Assembly (NCBI GenBank): GCA_934678955.1
Contig: CAKUSI010000115.1
Location: 1-10,522 of the forward strand
DNA length: 10,522 bases
Origin: an uncultured Austwickia sp.
GTDB taxonomy: Bacteria > Actinomycetota > Actinomycetes > Actinomycetales > Dermatophilaceae
Direction of reading: 5' to 3'
The notes below the pieces were generated by a model that was not told where the DNA came from, did no database searches, and saw only the letters and a program-made list of their open reading frames with translations. The position numbers were made by a program, and so were the translations under genes. Numbering within the stretch: position 1 is the first letter of the stretch; each line of letters opens with the position of its first letter. This document shows, in pieces, positions 1 through 6,230 of this stretch.

Positions 1-647
1 CCCCGCGAGGCGTCCCAGGATGCGCCGCTGAACGCGAGCGGCGCGAACACGACCGCCACCAGCAGGAGCGCTTTCCTGACGAGGAGGGACAGCCACACGA
101 TCGCGGCGGCGGTGATCGCGAGGCCGGCCATGAAGATCGTGATGATCGCTCCCACGCCAGGTGCGGCGATGTTGATCCCGACCAGCCCGGTTGCGAGGAG
201 GGCGATCTTGGCTCCCATCGACTCGGTGGTCTCCCCGGCGGCCTGCACGATCCCGATGCACAGCTGATCCACGACCTCTAGCAAGAGCGCCGTGAGCGTG
301 ATGACGACAAACGATCCCAGCACCGACTTGGCGAGTCCGAGGGCGGCGCGGGTCAGGGCGGTCGGGTCACGGCGGACCAGCCCGGTGATGAGTTGGAGGC
401 AGAAGAAGATCAGCATCACGAAGACTGCGATGCCGAACAACAGGTTGTAGACGGCGAGGTAGCCGGGCTTGGTGACATCCACCAGGGTGGTGGTGTCGAA
501 CACCGACCAGACGGCCTCGAACAGCCACCCGGCGGCGGCTCCCATCGCCTGCGCGAGCCAGTCGAACGGGGCCGCGACCAGAGAGGCGGCTCCTTCGCCG
601 ACGGCGTCGCAGACCGAGGAGATCACGGGAACATCGCACACGCCCAT
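1..647 (-). CDS. TrbL/VirB6-like conjugal transfer membrane protein (partial, 3' end missing)
   Basis: This is the 5' part of a polytopic inner-membrane protein and it stays open to the left edge (215 codons visible). After a Cys-containing amphipathic N-terminus (MGVCDVPVISSVCDAV) there are hydrophobic segments at about residues 68-92, 108-130, 155-175 and 178-205. A charged loop (LVRRDP) follows the first one. The last visible stretch, VVFAPLAFSGASWD, looks like the conserved core of actinobacterial TrbL/VirB6-type proteins, which form part of the membrane channel of conjugative type IV secretion systems. The start is uncertain: ATG at 647, GTG at 650 or GTG at 656 are in frame, with a GAGAG motif suitably placed for 650 or 647. 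It starts about 30 bases after the stop of the small membrane gene upstream, so it is probably in the same operon. The TrbL-like assignment is fairly secure; the exact family is not. Confidence 0.8.
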   Translation of the reverse strand, partial: MGVCDVPVISSVCDAVGEGAASLVAAPFDWLAQAMGAAAGWLFEAVWSVFDTTTLVDVTKPGYLAVYNLLFGIAVFVMLIFFCLQLITGLVRRDPTALTRAALGLAKSVLGSFVVITLTALLLEVVDQLCIGIVQAAGETTESMGAKIALLATGLVGINIAAPGVGAIITIFMAGLAITAAAIVWLSLLVRKALLLVAVVFAPLAFSGASWDASR

Positions 648-677
648 CACGAACACCAGCTCTCGACTCAGGGGTGG

Positions 678-998
678 TCAGACCTGTTGGCCGACGTTCC
701 AGAAGAAGTTGATGAGCGTCACGCTCGCGCCACAGATCACCGCCGCGCCGCACGAGATCAGGACGCCGACCTTCCCCCGCGACGCGAGGTGCGGGTTGGA
801 CGAGTTCGCGCCGAAACCCCACACGATCGCGGACACGATCAGCGCCAGCACGGACAGGATCAGGCCGATGGTCATCACCGCGCCGACGATGGTGCGCAAC
901 TGATTGATCCCCGGCAAACCGTCGGTGTTGGGGTCGATGTTGATGTCCATCGGCACCAACAGCGGCGCGGACATGACAGTAGTGAGCAGATCGAACAC
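678..998 (-). CDS. Small two-helix membrane protein, DUF6112-like (copy 2)
   Basis: This 106-residue protein starts at a GTG with a good Shine-Dalgarno (AAGGAG, about 7 bases upstream). The N-terminal 26 residues are polar and contain MDINIDPNTDG. Two hydrophobic helices follow at about residues 36-60 and 78-101, and the end is NVGQQV. It aligns without gaps over 80 residues to the protein at 1160-1426, with about 35 identities by hand count, so the two are tandem paralogues. Two-helix proteins of this kind, two per cluster and directly upstream of a TrbL-like gene, are typical of actinobacterial ICE transfer regions. Their topology resembles VirB2/VirB3-type small subunits, but a pilin-like role is inference. 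The DUF6112 label is from memory of such clusters. Confidence 0.75.
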   Translation of the reverse strand: MFDLLTTVMSAPLLVPMDINIDPNTDGLPGINQLRTIVGAVMTIGLILSVLALIVSAIVWGFGANSSNPHLASRGKVGVLISCGAAVICGASVTLINFFWNVGQQV

Positions 999-1105
999 GG
1001 TGCGTCTCCTTGGCGACGAGCGGCCCGCCTGCGAACTCGCAGCCGGGGTACACCCGACAGGTGCACCCGGACGTCCTCCGTTGAGTAGTCAGCGCGCGCC
1101 AACAG

Positions 1106-1137
1106 CAATGCCCACTTCCTCGATGACGTGGGCATTG
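1106..1137 (-). other. Perfect 10-bp inverted repeat between the two paralogous membrane genes
   Basis: CAATGCCCAC at 1106-1115 and its exact reverse complement at 1128-1137 enclose a 12-base loop. The repeat lies in the 161-base gap between the two paralogues, the largest gap within this part of the cluster. In the minus-strand transcript it would form a stable stem. No T-run follows, so it is not a classical Rho-independent terminator. A processing or stability element that sets different levels for the two proteins is possible. Confidence 0.6.
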
Positions 1138-1159
1138 ACAGGCTCCGGAGTGCCGAGCG

Positions 1160-1426
1160 TCAGAGTTGTTGTCCGAGGCTGAGTAGCCAGTTCATCCAGG
1201 CGACGCCGCCTCCGGCCAGTGCTGCGGCACCGAGTGCGACGAGGACGCCCGTTCGGGCCTTGCTGGAGGCCGCGTAGTTGCCGTGAGCCGTCGCGATGGC
1301 CCAGACAATCGCGGACAGAATCAGCATCAAGACGGCGACGATGAGAACGAACGTCAACAGTGCGCCGACTGCTGCGCGAAGGTTGCCGATGCCGCCGAGG
1401 CCGTCGAAGTCGGGGAACACGCCCAT
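1160..1426 (-). CDS. Small two-helix membrane protein, DUF6112-like (copy 1)
   Basis: This 88-residue protein starts at ATG 1426. A GGAG about 9 bases upstream lies inside the last codons of the preceding small gene. After a short head (MGVFPDFDGLGGIGNLR) there are hydrophobic helices at about residues 18-42 (with LSAIVW) and 60-84, ending SLGQQL. It is a gapless paralogue of the protein at 678-998, differing mainly by a shorter N-terminus and in the loop between helices. The pair sits between the mer insert and the TrbL-like gene. It is probably an inner-membrane or pilus-like component of the mating channel; the neighbourhood suggests this and no catalytic motif is present. Confidence 0.78.
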   Translation of the reverse strand: MGVFPDFDGLGGIGNLRAAVGALLTFVLIVAVLMLILSAIVWAIATAHGNYAASSKARTGVLVALGAAALAGGGVAWMNWLLSLGQQL

Positions 1427-1432
1427 GGTCGA

Positions 1433-1644
1433 TCACTCCACCGGCAGGGTCGGATGATCGAAGTGCCGGAATACGGGGTAAGTGAGGGGCAGGCGCATGT
1501 CACGCAGGTGCGTCGGGGCCGCCCACGACCGCCGGACGGTCGGCAGCAGGGGGTCGGGGCGGTTGTTCGGCGGTAGGGGGCCGGTCGTTCGGCGGTAGGT
1601 AGAACGCTGATGTCCTGGATGGGGGTCTGGTGCGTGGGCGTCAT
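1433..1644 (-). pseudogene. Small conjugation-cluster gene, apparently frameshifted by one base
   Basis: Two frames each look coding over half of this stretch. From ATG 1644, which overlaps the previous stop as ATGA, the frame reads MTPTHQTPIQDISVLPTAER with GC-rich third positions. From about 1560 the coding-like frame switches to one ending HFDHPTLPVE, whose stop lies 6 bases before the next start and contains that gene's Shine-Dalgarno. The switch falls at an imperfect tandem repeat whose second unit is one base shorter than the first. Restoring that base joins the halves into one 70-residue proline- and arginine-rich protein. I do not recognise the product. It may be a real mutation, a sequencing error or, less likely, a recoding site. 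A longer single-frame alternative starts at TTG 1711 but has no visible ribosome site. Confidence 0.5.
1556..1598. repeat. Imperfect tandem repeat, units of 21 and 22 bases
   Basis: Units at 1556-1576 and 1577-1598 share the core GTTCGGCGGTAG. They differ by one substitution and by one base missing from the 1556-1576 unit. On the minus strand both begin CTACCGCCGAAC. The one-base difference lies at the point where the coding frame of the surrounding small gene appears to break. Confidence 0.7.
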
Positions 1645-1862
1645 CGGCCGGACGTCGGCGCGTCAGCGCGGTGATCAGGCGAACCGAGGGCAGCGGCGAT
1701 GCCGGCGGCAACGGTCCCCGGGTTGCGCATGACGCCAGTGAAATCGGTCAGCACTCCAGCAGCAAAGAGGAGCTGGCCCGCCGCCGACAGGCGATCACAT
1801 GTTGCGGCTTCGGCCCCCCTCCAGAGATGCCGGCACCGTCCCGGACTGGTGGTCCCGATTGT
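1641..1862 (-). pseudogene. Orphan 3' ORF fragment next to the mer insert
   Basis: The frame is open from 1862 to a TGA at 1641-1643. The second half is coding-like, containing AAGQLLFAAGVLTDF and later NPGTVAAGIAAALGSP, and ending TSGR. The stop overlaps the next ATG as ATGA, as expected for a real gene in a coupled operon. No convincing start exists: GTG 1754 and ATG 1730 are in frame but lack ribosome sites, and the upstream part reads as non-coding. The simplest reading is a transfer-cluster gene that lost its 5' part when the mer module arrived. It could instead be the tail of a gene carried in with merA. I do not recognise the family. Confidence 0.4.
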
Positions 1863-1878
1863 TCATCACATCGGGTCC
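1851..1878 (-). other. Inverted repeat just after merA, possible weak terminator
   Basis: CCCGAT (1854-1859) pairs with ATCGGG (1870-1875) around a 10-base loop. The stem extends by GG/CC beyond a single mismatch. It begins 12 bases past the merA stop, the right place for an operon end, but no T-run follows on the minus strand, so efficient termination is doubtful. Confidence 0.4.
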
Positions 1879-1889
1879 GTCCGGGGGCG

Positions 1890-3320
1890 TCATACCGCGC
1901 AGCAGGACAGTTTGGAGACGTCGGTGGTGAATGATTGGGCGGCGATCCTGATGCCTTCGGCCATCGTCAGATACGGGGCCCAGCTTCGGGAGACCTGTTC
2001 GAGTGTCATCCCGCCTTCGAGGATGTAGACACCGGCCGCGGCGAGTTCACCGGCGTCCTTGGCGACCGCAGTGAGCCCAAGGATGCGACCGGTGTCGGCG
2101 TCGACGACGATCTTGATCAAGCCGCGGGTGTCCCGGTTGACCAGCGCGCGGGGCACGTGCTTCAAGGGCAGGACCCGGCAGTCGCAGCGGATCCCCGCGG
2201 CGAGGACGTCTGCTTCGGTCATGCCCACAGCGGCTAGGGCGGGACTGGTGAACGTCACTCGTGGCAGGCGGGCGTAGTCAACAGTGCGGTCGGTGCCGGT
2301 GAACGCGTTGTCGACCATCATCGCTCCGTGTTGCGCGGCAACATAGACGAACTCGTGGTGCCCGGTCACGTCCCCGGCCGCCCAGACCCGCCGGTTCGTC
2401 GACCGGAGTTGGTCGCTGACCACGACTTCTCCGGCCTGGCCGGTCTTGACCCCGACGGCGTCGAGGTTGAGTCCCTCGGTAACCGGGCGACGGCCGGTGG
2501 CCACCAGCACACAGTCGGCTCGGAACTCCTGCTCGGTGCCGGAGACGTTCGCTGTCGCGACGACCCGTCCGCTGGCCAAGTCGTGGACCACGGAGGTGAC
2601 CTCAGCGGGTCGAACAACGTGGATGCCTTCGTCGGCGAACATGTCCTCCAGGGCCCGGGAGGCTTCGGGTTCCTCTTTTGATGCCAGCCGGGAGCGGACC
2701 AGCATGGTGACCCTGGCGCCGAGTCGGGCGAACAACTGTGCTTGTTCCATCGCCACGTAGCCGCCACCGAGCACGAGCAGGGAGTCGGGGACCTCGCTGA
2801 TTTCCATCGCGGTGGTCGAGGTCAGATAATCCACACTAGCCAGACCCGGGATTGGTGCCGCCCAGGGGGCTGATCCCGTCGCGACCAGGTAGTGATCGGC
2901 CTTGATCGTCTCGTCGTTGCCATCGCCGGTAACGGTGTGCAGCAACGGGGCATGTGGGGTGCCAGTGAACGAGGCGTCGGCGTGCAGGACCCGCCACCCG
3001 TAGGCGTCGGCCACGTCCTCATACTTCTCACCACGCAATGACTCCACCAGTGACTGAGTGGCACCGACCAAGGCCGGCATGTCCGCGGGGCCGGCCGCCG
3101 CCGCGATCCCCGGAAACCGCGCGGCATCGGACGCTGTATGCCGCGCCTCGGCGGCTGCGAGCAGGCTCTTCGAGGGAATGCAACCGGTGTTCACGCAGGT
3201 GCCCCCGAACGTTGACCGCTCGATCATCACCACCGACTTGCCCAGCCCGGTGGCCCGGATCGCTGCGGCGAAGGCCGCGCCGCCTGATCCGATGATCGCC
3301 AAATCGACCTTCGAGCGCAT
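1890..3320 (-). CDS. merA: Mercury(II) reductase MerA, short form without NmerA domain
   Basis: This 476-residue cytoplasmic flavoprotein reduces Hg(II) to volatile Hg(0) with NADPH. The FAD-binding motif GSGGAA is at 11-16. The redox-active pair is in GGTCVNTGCIPSK, Cys42 and Cys47. The NADPH-binding GGGY motif is near residues 185-188, and a second FAD motif (WAAGDV) follows. The C-terminal Cys-Cys that hands Hg(II) to the active site is present as Cys473-Cys474 (SKLSCCAV), which separates MerA from lipoamide dehydrogenase and glutathione reductase. The N-terminal HMA-like NmerA domain is absent; the protein starts directly at the FAD fold. ATG 3320 has a strong GGGAGG 8 bases upstream. It is divergent from merR, with which it shares an operator. 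No merT, merP, merC or merB lies beside it. Confidence 0.96.
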   Translation of the reverse strand: MRSKVDLAIIGSGGAAFAAAIRATGLGKSVVMIERSTFGGTCVNTGCIPSKSLLAAAEARHTASDAARFPGIAAAAGPADMPALVGATQSLVESLRGEKYEDVADAYGWRVLHADASFTGTPHAPLLHTVTGDGNDETIKADHYLVATGSAPWAAPIPGLASVDYLTSTTAMEISEVPDSLLVLGGGYVAMEQAQLFARLGARVTMLVRSRLASKEEPEASRALEDMFADEGIHVVRPAEVTSVVHDLASGRVVATANVSGTEQEFRADCVLVATGRRPVTEGLNLDAVGVKTGQAGEVVVSDQLRSTNRRVWAAGDVTGHHEFVYVAAQHGAMMVDNAFTGTDRTVDYARLPRVTFTSPALAAVGMTEADVLAAGIRCDCRVLPLKHVPRALVNRDTRGLIKIVVDADTGRILGLTAVAKDAGELAAAGVYILEGGMTLEQVSRSWAPYLTMAEGIRIAAQSFTTDVSKLSCCAV

Positions 3321-3361
3321 GATGTGTTCCTCCCGGGCGTCTGTTCTCGCTTCCGACCATC

Positions 3362-3393
3362 ATTCTCAACCTTCCACTACACTGGAAGGTCAA
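3362..3393 (-). promoter_or_regulatory. MerR-type promoter for merA with dyad operator
   Basis: A perfect 8-bp inverted repeat, ACCTTCCA at 3369-3376 and TGGAAGGT at 3383-3390, with a 6-base centre forms the MerR operator. On the minus strand a -35 TTGACC (3393-3388) and a -10-like TGAGAAT (3368-3362) flank it with an unusually long spacer of 19-20 bases. That is the hallmark of promoters MerR proteins activate by untwisting DNA. The merA start is about 42 bases downstream. The plus-strand merR promoter must overlap the same region; TACACT at 3378-3383 is a possible -10 for it, giving autorepression. Confidence 0.82.
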
Positions 3394-3414
3394 GCGAGGG
3401 CGGAGGAGTACGTC

Positions 3415-3804
3415 ATGCGTATCGGGGAGCTGGCCCAAGCGGCGGGCACGACTGCCAAGACCCTGCGATTCTACGAAGACCAAGGGCTTCTGCTGCGCCC
3501 TGCGCGAACCGCATCGGGCTACCGCCGTTATGGCCCGGAGATTCTCGCGCGGCTCGACTTCATCCATCGCGGCCAAGCCGCAGGACTGACTCTTGCGCAG
3601 ATCCGACAAATCCTCCAGATCCGCGACAACGGGACAGCCCCGTGTGAACACGTCCGGGAACTGCTGGATATGCGCCTGGCCGAAGTCGAGGAGCAGATTG
3701 CCGAACTCCGCCGGCTGCGTGAGACCATCGCTCAGCTACGGACGGCAGCTGAGCACATTACGCCCGAGACGTGTCAGACCGGCCCGGTCTGCGCCTACCT
3801 CTAA
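3415..3804 (+). CDS. merR: MerR-family heavy-metal-responsive regulator of merA
   Basis: This 129-residue dimeric DNA-binding regulator starts at ATG 3415 with GGAGGAG 6 bases upstream. The frame is open much further left but that part is antisense to merA. The winged-helix domain is residues 1-70: MRIGELAQAAGTTAKTLRFY, then the RTASGYRRY wing. A long antiparallel dimer helix spans about 78-112. Candidate metal ligands are Cys77, Cys120 and Cys126 (CQTGPVC). Cys77 matches the first Hg ligand of classical MerR. The other two are spaced +43 and +49 from it, against +35 and +44 in Tn501 MerR, and resemble the broader actinobacterial heavy-metal MerR group. Divergence from merA and the shared operator make Hg(II) the likely inducer. 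It represses its own promoter and activates merA by family precedent. Confidence 0.92.
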   Translation: MRIGELAQAAGTTAKTLRFYEDQGLLLRPARTASGYRRYGPEILARLDFIHRGQAAGLTLAQIRQILQIRDNGTAPCEHVRELLDMRLAEVEEQIAELRRLRETIAQLRTAAEHITPETCQTGPVCAYL

Positions 3805-3810
3805 CGATCC

Positions 3811-3836
3811 CAGGCCCCATCCGCTTCTGGGGTCCT
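3811..3836. terminator. Inverted repeat after merR, possible bidirectional terminator
   Basis: CAGGCCCCA at 3811-3819 pairs with TGGGGTCCTG at 3827-3836 across an 8-base loop, with one bulged T. It starts 7 bases after the merR stop and lies between merR and the convergent hydrolase gene. The stem is GC-rich but no clear T-run follows on either strand. Confidence 0.5.
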
Positions 3837-3841
3837 GTCAC

Positions 3842-3885
3842 CTCGGAGCGATCGCCTGGTTGTTCCAGGAAATGTGACTTCCGAG
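3842..3885. other. Nested inverted repeats abutting the hydrolase stop codon
   Basis: An outer pair, CTCGGA (3842-3847) and TCCGAG (3880-3885), encloses an inner pair, CCTGG (3855-3859) and CCAGG (3865-3869), with a TTGTT loop. The outer arm ends one base before the hydrolase stop codon at 3887-3889. It could stop leftward transcription, or mark the right edge of the mer insert. Neither use is shown by the sequence alone. Confidence 0.4.
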
Positions 3886-3886
3886 A

Positions 3887-5494
3887 TTAGCCTTTCACGG
3901 TGACGTGGAGGTGGTCGTAGTGGCCGCCGGTGACGTCGCCGGGGTCGTGCATGCCGCCGCCGTTGTAGGGGCGCCAGCCGTCGGCGTCGCGGGCGACGGA
4001 CCAGATTTGGCCTTGCCAGATCAAGTACTCCACCCCGAGTGCGTCGGCGTTGTCCTTCATCCAGTTTGTGACCTTCCAGCCTGCGTCGAGTTGGGCCTTG
4101 GTGGGGCGTTGACCGATCTGGTTGCCGAAGGTGATGTCGCAGGCGCGTCCGAGGGGGTGCTCGGACTTGGTGCCGGGCCGGGGTGAGTAGCAGCCCCAGC
4201 GGGTGTCGGGGAGCGCAGCGAGGGTCTGTTGGTAGAGATGGAGCAGGCGGGCGGTGATCTGTCCCGAGCTGGTGGGATCGTCGACGAGCCGGCCGGGGTC
4301 TCCATCGACGCCGGTGGGCGTACCAGCGGTGCCGTTGTTACAGGCGGTGTGTGATCCGCTGGTCGCCGTCGGCAGGTTCGCGGCACCGTGCTGGTTGAGC
4401 CAGGCGGCTGCATCGACGGGCTCGCCGTTGGTGCCGCCGGGGCGGACCTCGAAGTGCAGATGTGCCCCGGTGCTCATGCCGGAGGAGCCCACATCGCCGA
4501 TGTGCTGCCCGGCGCTCACCCGGTCGCCAGCGAGGACGTGGATGCCGCTCTGCCACATGTGCGCGTAGGCGGTCGCGACGGTCTGGCCGTCGATGGTGTG
4601 CTCGATGACGATGAGACCGCCGTACCCGCCGGAGAACTCCGCGACGGTGACGGTGCCGGCAGCGGCGGCGAGGATCGGCGTGCCGTCGGGTGCGGCGAAG
4701 TCGGTGCCGGTGTGCAGTCTCCGTTCACCGGTGATCGGGTGCACGCGCATCCCGAACGGCGAGGACGGCACCCAGGTGCCTTCGGGCAGCGGGAACACCA
4801 CCCACGAGGACACCGACCCCGGCCCGCCGGCTCCAAGCCCAGGCCCGTTGATGCTGGTGAGCGCGGCGAGGATGCTGTCGGCGACGGGTGCGTAGTTGCG
4901 GTAGCGGTCGGGGTAGGCGGAGACTTCGACGGCTTGGGCGGCTTCGCCGGGGTCCATCTGTTGCCAGCCAGGGATGTCGAGCAGGCCGCGCGGCGAGGGA
5001 TAGTTCGGTCCGGTCGGCCCGCCGAAGAACGCTCTGGCCTGGTAGGTAGGGTCCATAAGTTGGGCGACGGTGCCCCACCCTGTTTGCGGCCGCATCTGGA
5101 ACAGCCCGAGGCTGTCGTGGTCGTTGCCATTGCCGTCGTTGGGGTAGTCCGCCGACTCGGGGTAGGCACTGGTGTTGGTGAGCATCCATAGCGTGGACTC
5201 GGTGAGCGCGGCCATCAGCGCGATCTTGATTCCCGGCCTGCCCACGTCGGTGATGCCGTTGCCGATGGTGATGATCGTGGCCGCGTACGTGAGCTGCTGA
5301 CGGCTCAGCGTGAAGGTCTGTCCGTGCGCGGTGGTCACAGTGAGCGAGTCCGGGATGGGCCCGAGGTTCACGGTCCCGGCAGGGGTGACGCAGTGGGCGG
5401 CGGCGGGGTTCATCAGCACTCCGATGCCAAGCAGTCCTGCGGAGGGTCCGAAGAACAGCAGCGCCAGTGCTGCGACGGCGACTTTGCGGAACAC
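3887..5494 (-). CDS. Three-domain cell-wall hydrolase of the conjugation system (lytic transglycosylase-like + M23 + M15-like)
   Basis: This 535-residue exported or membrane-anchored protein probably opens peptidoglycan for the mating channel. An N-terminal hydrophobic segment (about 4-28) ending in NPAAA suggests a signal peptide or anchor. Residues about 70-215 resemble a transglycosylase-like domain, with Glu99 in ALTES as candidate acid and SLGLFQMRPQTGWGT downstream. Residues about 230-365 are an M23/LytM metallopeptidase with H261xxxD265, His312 and HLH at 345-347. Residues about 405-535 carry M15-like zinc motifs, SEHPLGRACD (His446, Asp453) and HYDHLHV (His528, His530). The start is GTG 5494 with an AAGGG 8 bases upstream; an ATG just before it is out of frame. 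It lies 12 bases after the previous stop and is convergent with merR. The M23 call is secure; the flanking domains are judged by motif. Confidence 0.9.
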   Translation of the reverse strand: MFRKVAVAALALLFFGPSAGLLGIGVLMNPAAAHCVTPAGTVNLGPIPDSLTVTTAHGQTFTLSRQQLTYAATIITIGNGITDVGRPGIKIALMAALTESTLWMLTNTSAYPESADYPNDGNGNDHDSLGLFQMRPQTGWGTVAQLMDPTYQARAFFGGPTGPNYPSPRGLLDIPGWQQMDPGEAAQAVEVSAYPDRYRNYAPVADSILAALTSINGPGLGAGGPGSVSSWVVFPLPEGTWVPSSPFGMRVHPITGERRLHTGTDFAAPDGTPILAAAAGTVTVAEFSGGYGGLIVIEHTIDGQTVATAYAHMWQSGIHVLAGDRVSAGQHIGDVGSSGMSTGAHLHFEVRPGGTNGEPVDAAAWLNQHGAANLPTATSGSHTACNNGTAGTPTGVDGDPGRLVDDPTSSGQITARLLHLYQQTLAALPDTRWGCYSPRPGTKSEHPLGRACDITFGNQIGQRPTKAQLDAGWKVTNWMKDNADALGVEYLIWQGQIWSVARDADGWRPYNGGGMHDPGDVTGGHYDHLHVTVKG

Positions 5495-5506
5495 GACGCC
5501 ATCCCT

Positions 5507-6220
5507 TCAGCGCAGGGGGTTGTCGAGCTGCGAGAGCCGAAGCAGATGGCAGGTCGGATAGGTCGGTGCGCAGACCACGAACACGGTGAAGGCCACGGGA
5601 TGCTCGCTGGTGACCCGTTGGCCGTTCCATACCCCGACGCGGTGGCGGGTGCCCTCGATCGTGATGGCGGTCGTGCCTGGCGCCAGTTGCCCCGGTCGCG
5701 CCTGCGCCACCGCGTCCGCCCACGCCTCGGGAACGTGTGCGGTGTCGATGGTGAGGTGCTGGCGGGTGGCATACTGGCGCAGCTCGATCCAGGCCTCCCG
5801 GTTCGGCAGGTACGCCGCGACATCGGAGGCGAGCCCGGCTTGTTCGTCACCGCTGGGGTCACCGACGGCGAGGATCGCCGAGGTGTAGTCCAGCGGCCAC
5901 CACCCTGAGGCGGTGTCCCAGGCGAACAACGTGGAAGCGACACCTTGAGCGAAGGTCCCCGGATCGGCGGAACGCGGGACGATTCCAACGTGCGGCGGCT
6001 TGGGCGCGGTTGGCGGCGAGGTTGGCGTCGTGGCGACCTGGCCAGGCTCCGAGTCCGGGTCGGTATTCCTCGTCGTGCGTGGGCCTGTAAGGAGTCCGTA
6101 GATGCCGACTCCGGCGAGAAGCAGCAGGACAATGCCGGCGGCGATGAGTGCAACGGTGCTGCGTCGAGTGCGGGGATCAGAGGATGCAGGGCTCATGCCG
6201 AGCAGGTGCGCACCCGGCAT
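5507..6220 (-). CDS. Single-pass membrane protein of the transfer operon, VirB8/TcpC-like layout
   Basis: From ATG 6220 this is 237 residues. It has a short Arg-rich cytoplasmic head (DPRTRRS), one membrane helix at about 22-44, and a Pro/Thr-rich linker to about residue 77. A roughly 160-residue outside domain follows, beginning near DPGTFAQGVASTLFAWDT and containing two late cysteines (CAPTYPTC) that could form a disulfide. This layout and its place directly upstream of the wall hydrolase match VirB8/TcpC-like scaffold proteins of Gram-positive conjugation systems, but I see no diagnostic motif, so that is inference. The start is uncertain. ATG 6220 has GAGG just after the ParB stop; ATG 6196 and GTG 6259 are in frame with weaker sites. 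Confidence 0.7.
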   Translation of the reverse strand: MPGAHLLGMSPASSDPRTRRSTVALIAAGIVLLLLAGVGIYGLLTGPRTTRNTDPDSEPGQVATTPTSPPTAPKPPHVGIVPRSADPGTFAQGVASTLFAWDTASGWWPLDYTSAILAVGDPSGDEQAGLASDVAAYLPNREAWIELRQYATRQHLTIDTAHVPEAWADAVAQARPGQLAPGTTAITIEGTRHRVGVWNGQRVTSEHPVAFTVFVVCAPTYPTCHLLRLSQLDNPLR

Positions 6221-6230
6221 CCATCCTCGG

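Noticed and set aside
367..1053. A 228-codon minus-strand frame overlapping the TrbL-like gene and copy 2 of the small membrane protein
   Set aside because: Its translation is Arg/His/Gly-rich and featureless, while the other frames give clear membrane proteins.
1433..1711. A single 92-codon gene starting at TTG 1711
   Set aside because: It has no ribosome site and overlaps coding-like sequence in another frame; the frameshifted 1644-1433 gene fits the spacing better, though this cannot be excluded.
3058..3414. N-terminal extension of merR upstream of ATG 3415
   Set aside because: It is antisense to merA and crosses the operator; ATG 3415 has GGAGGAG and gives the normal MerR N-terminus.
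3842..3885. Attachment site or transposon end next to the hydrolase stop
   Set aside because: The repeats are internal and no matching copy was found at the left side of the mer module, so it is listed only as an inverted repeat.
4388..5191. A 267-codon plus-strand frame opposite the hydrolase
   Set aside because: It is Gly/Val/Ala/Asp-rich shadow coding opposite an unmistakable M23 gene.
5390..5494. Lipoprotein signal in the hydrolase (PAAAHC)
   Set aside because: The residues before Cys do not fit a lipobox; an ordinary signal peptide or anchor is more likely.
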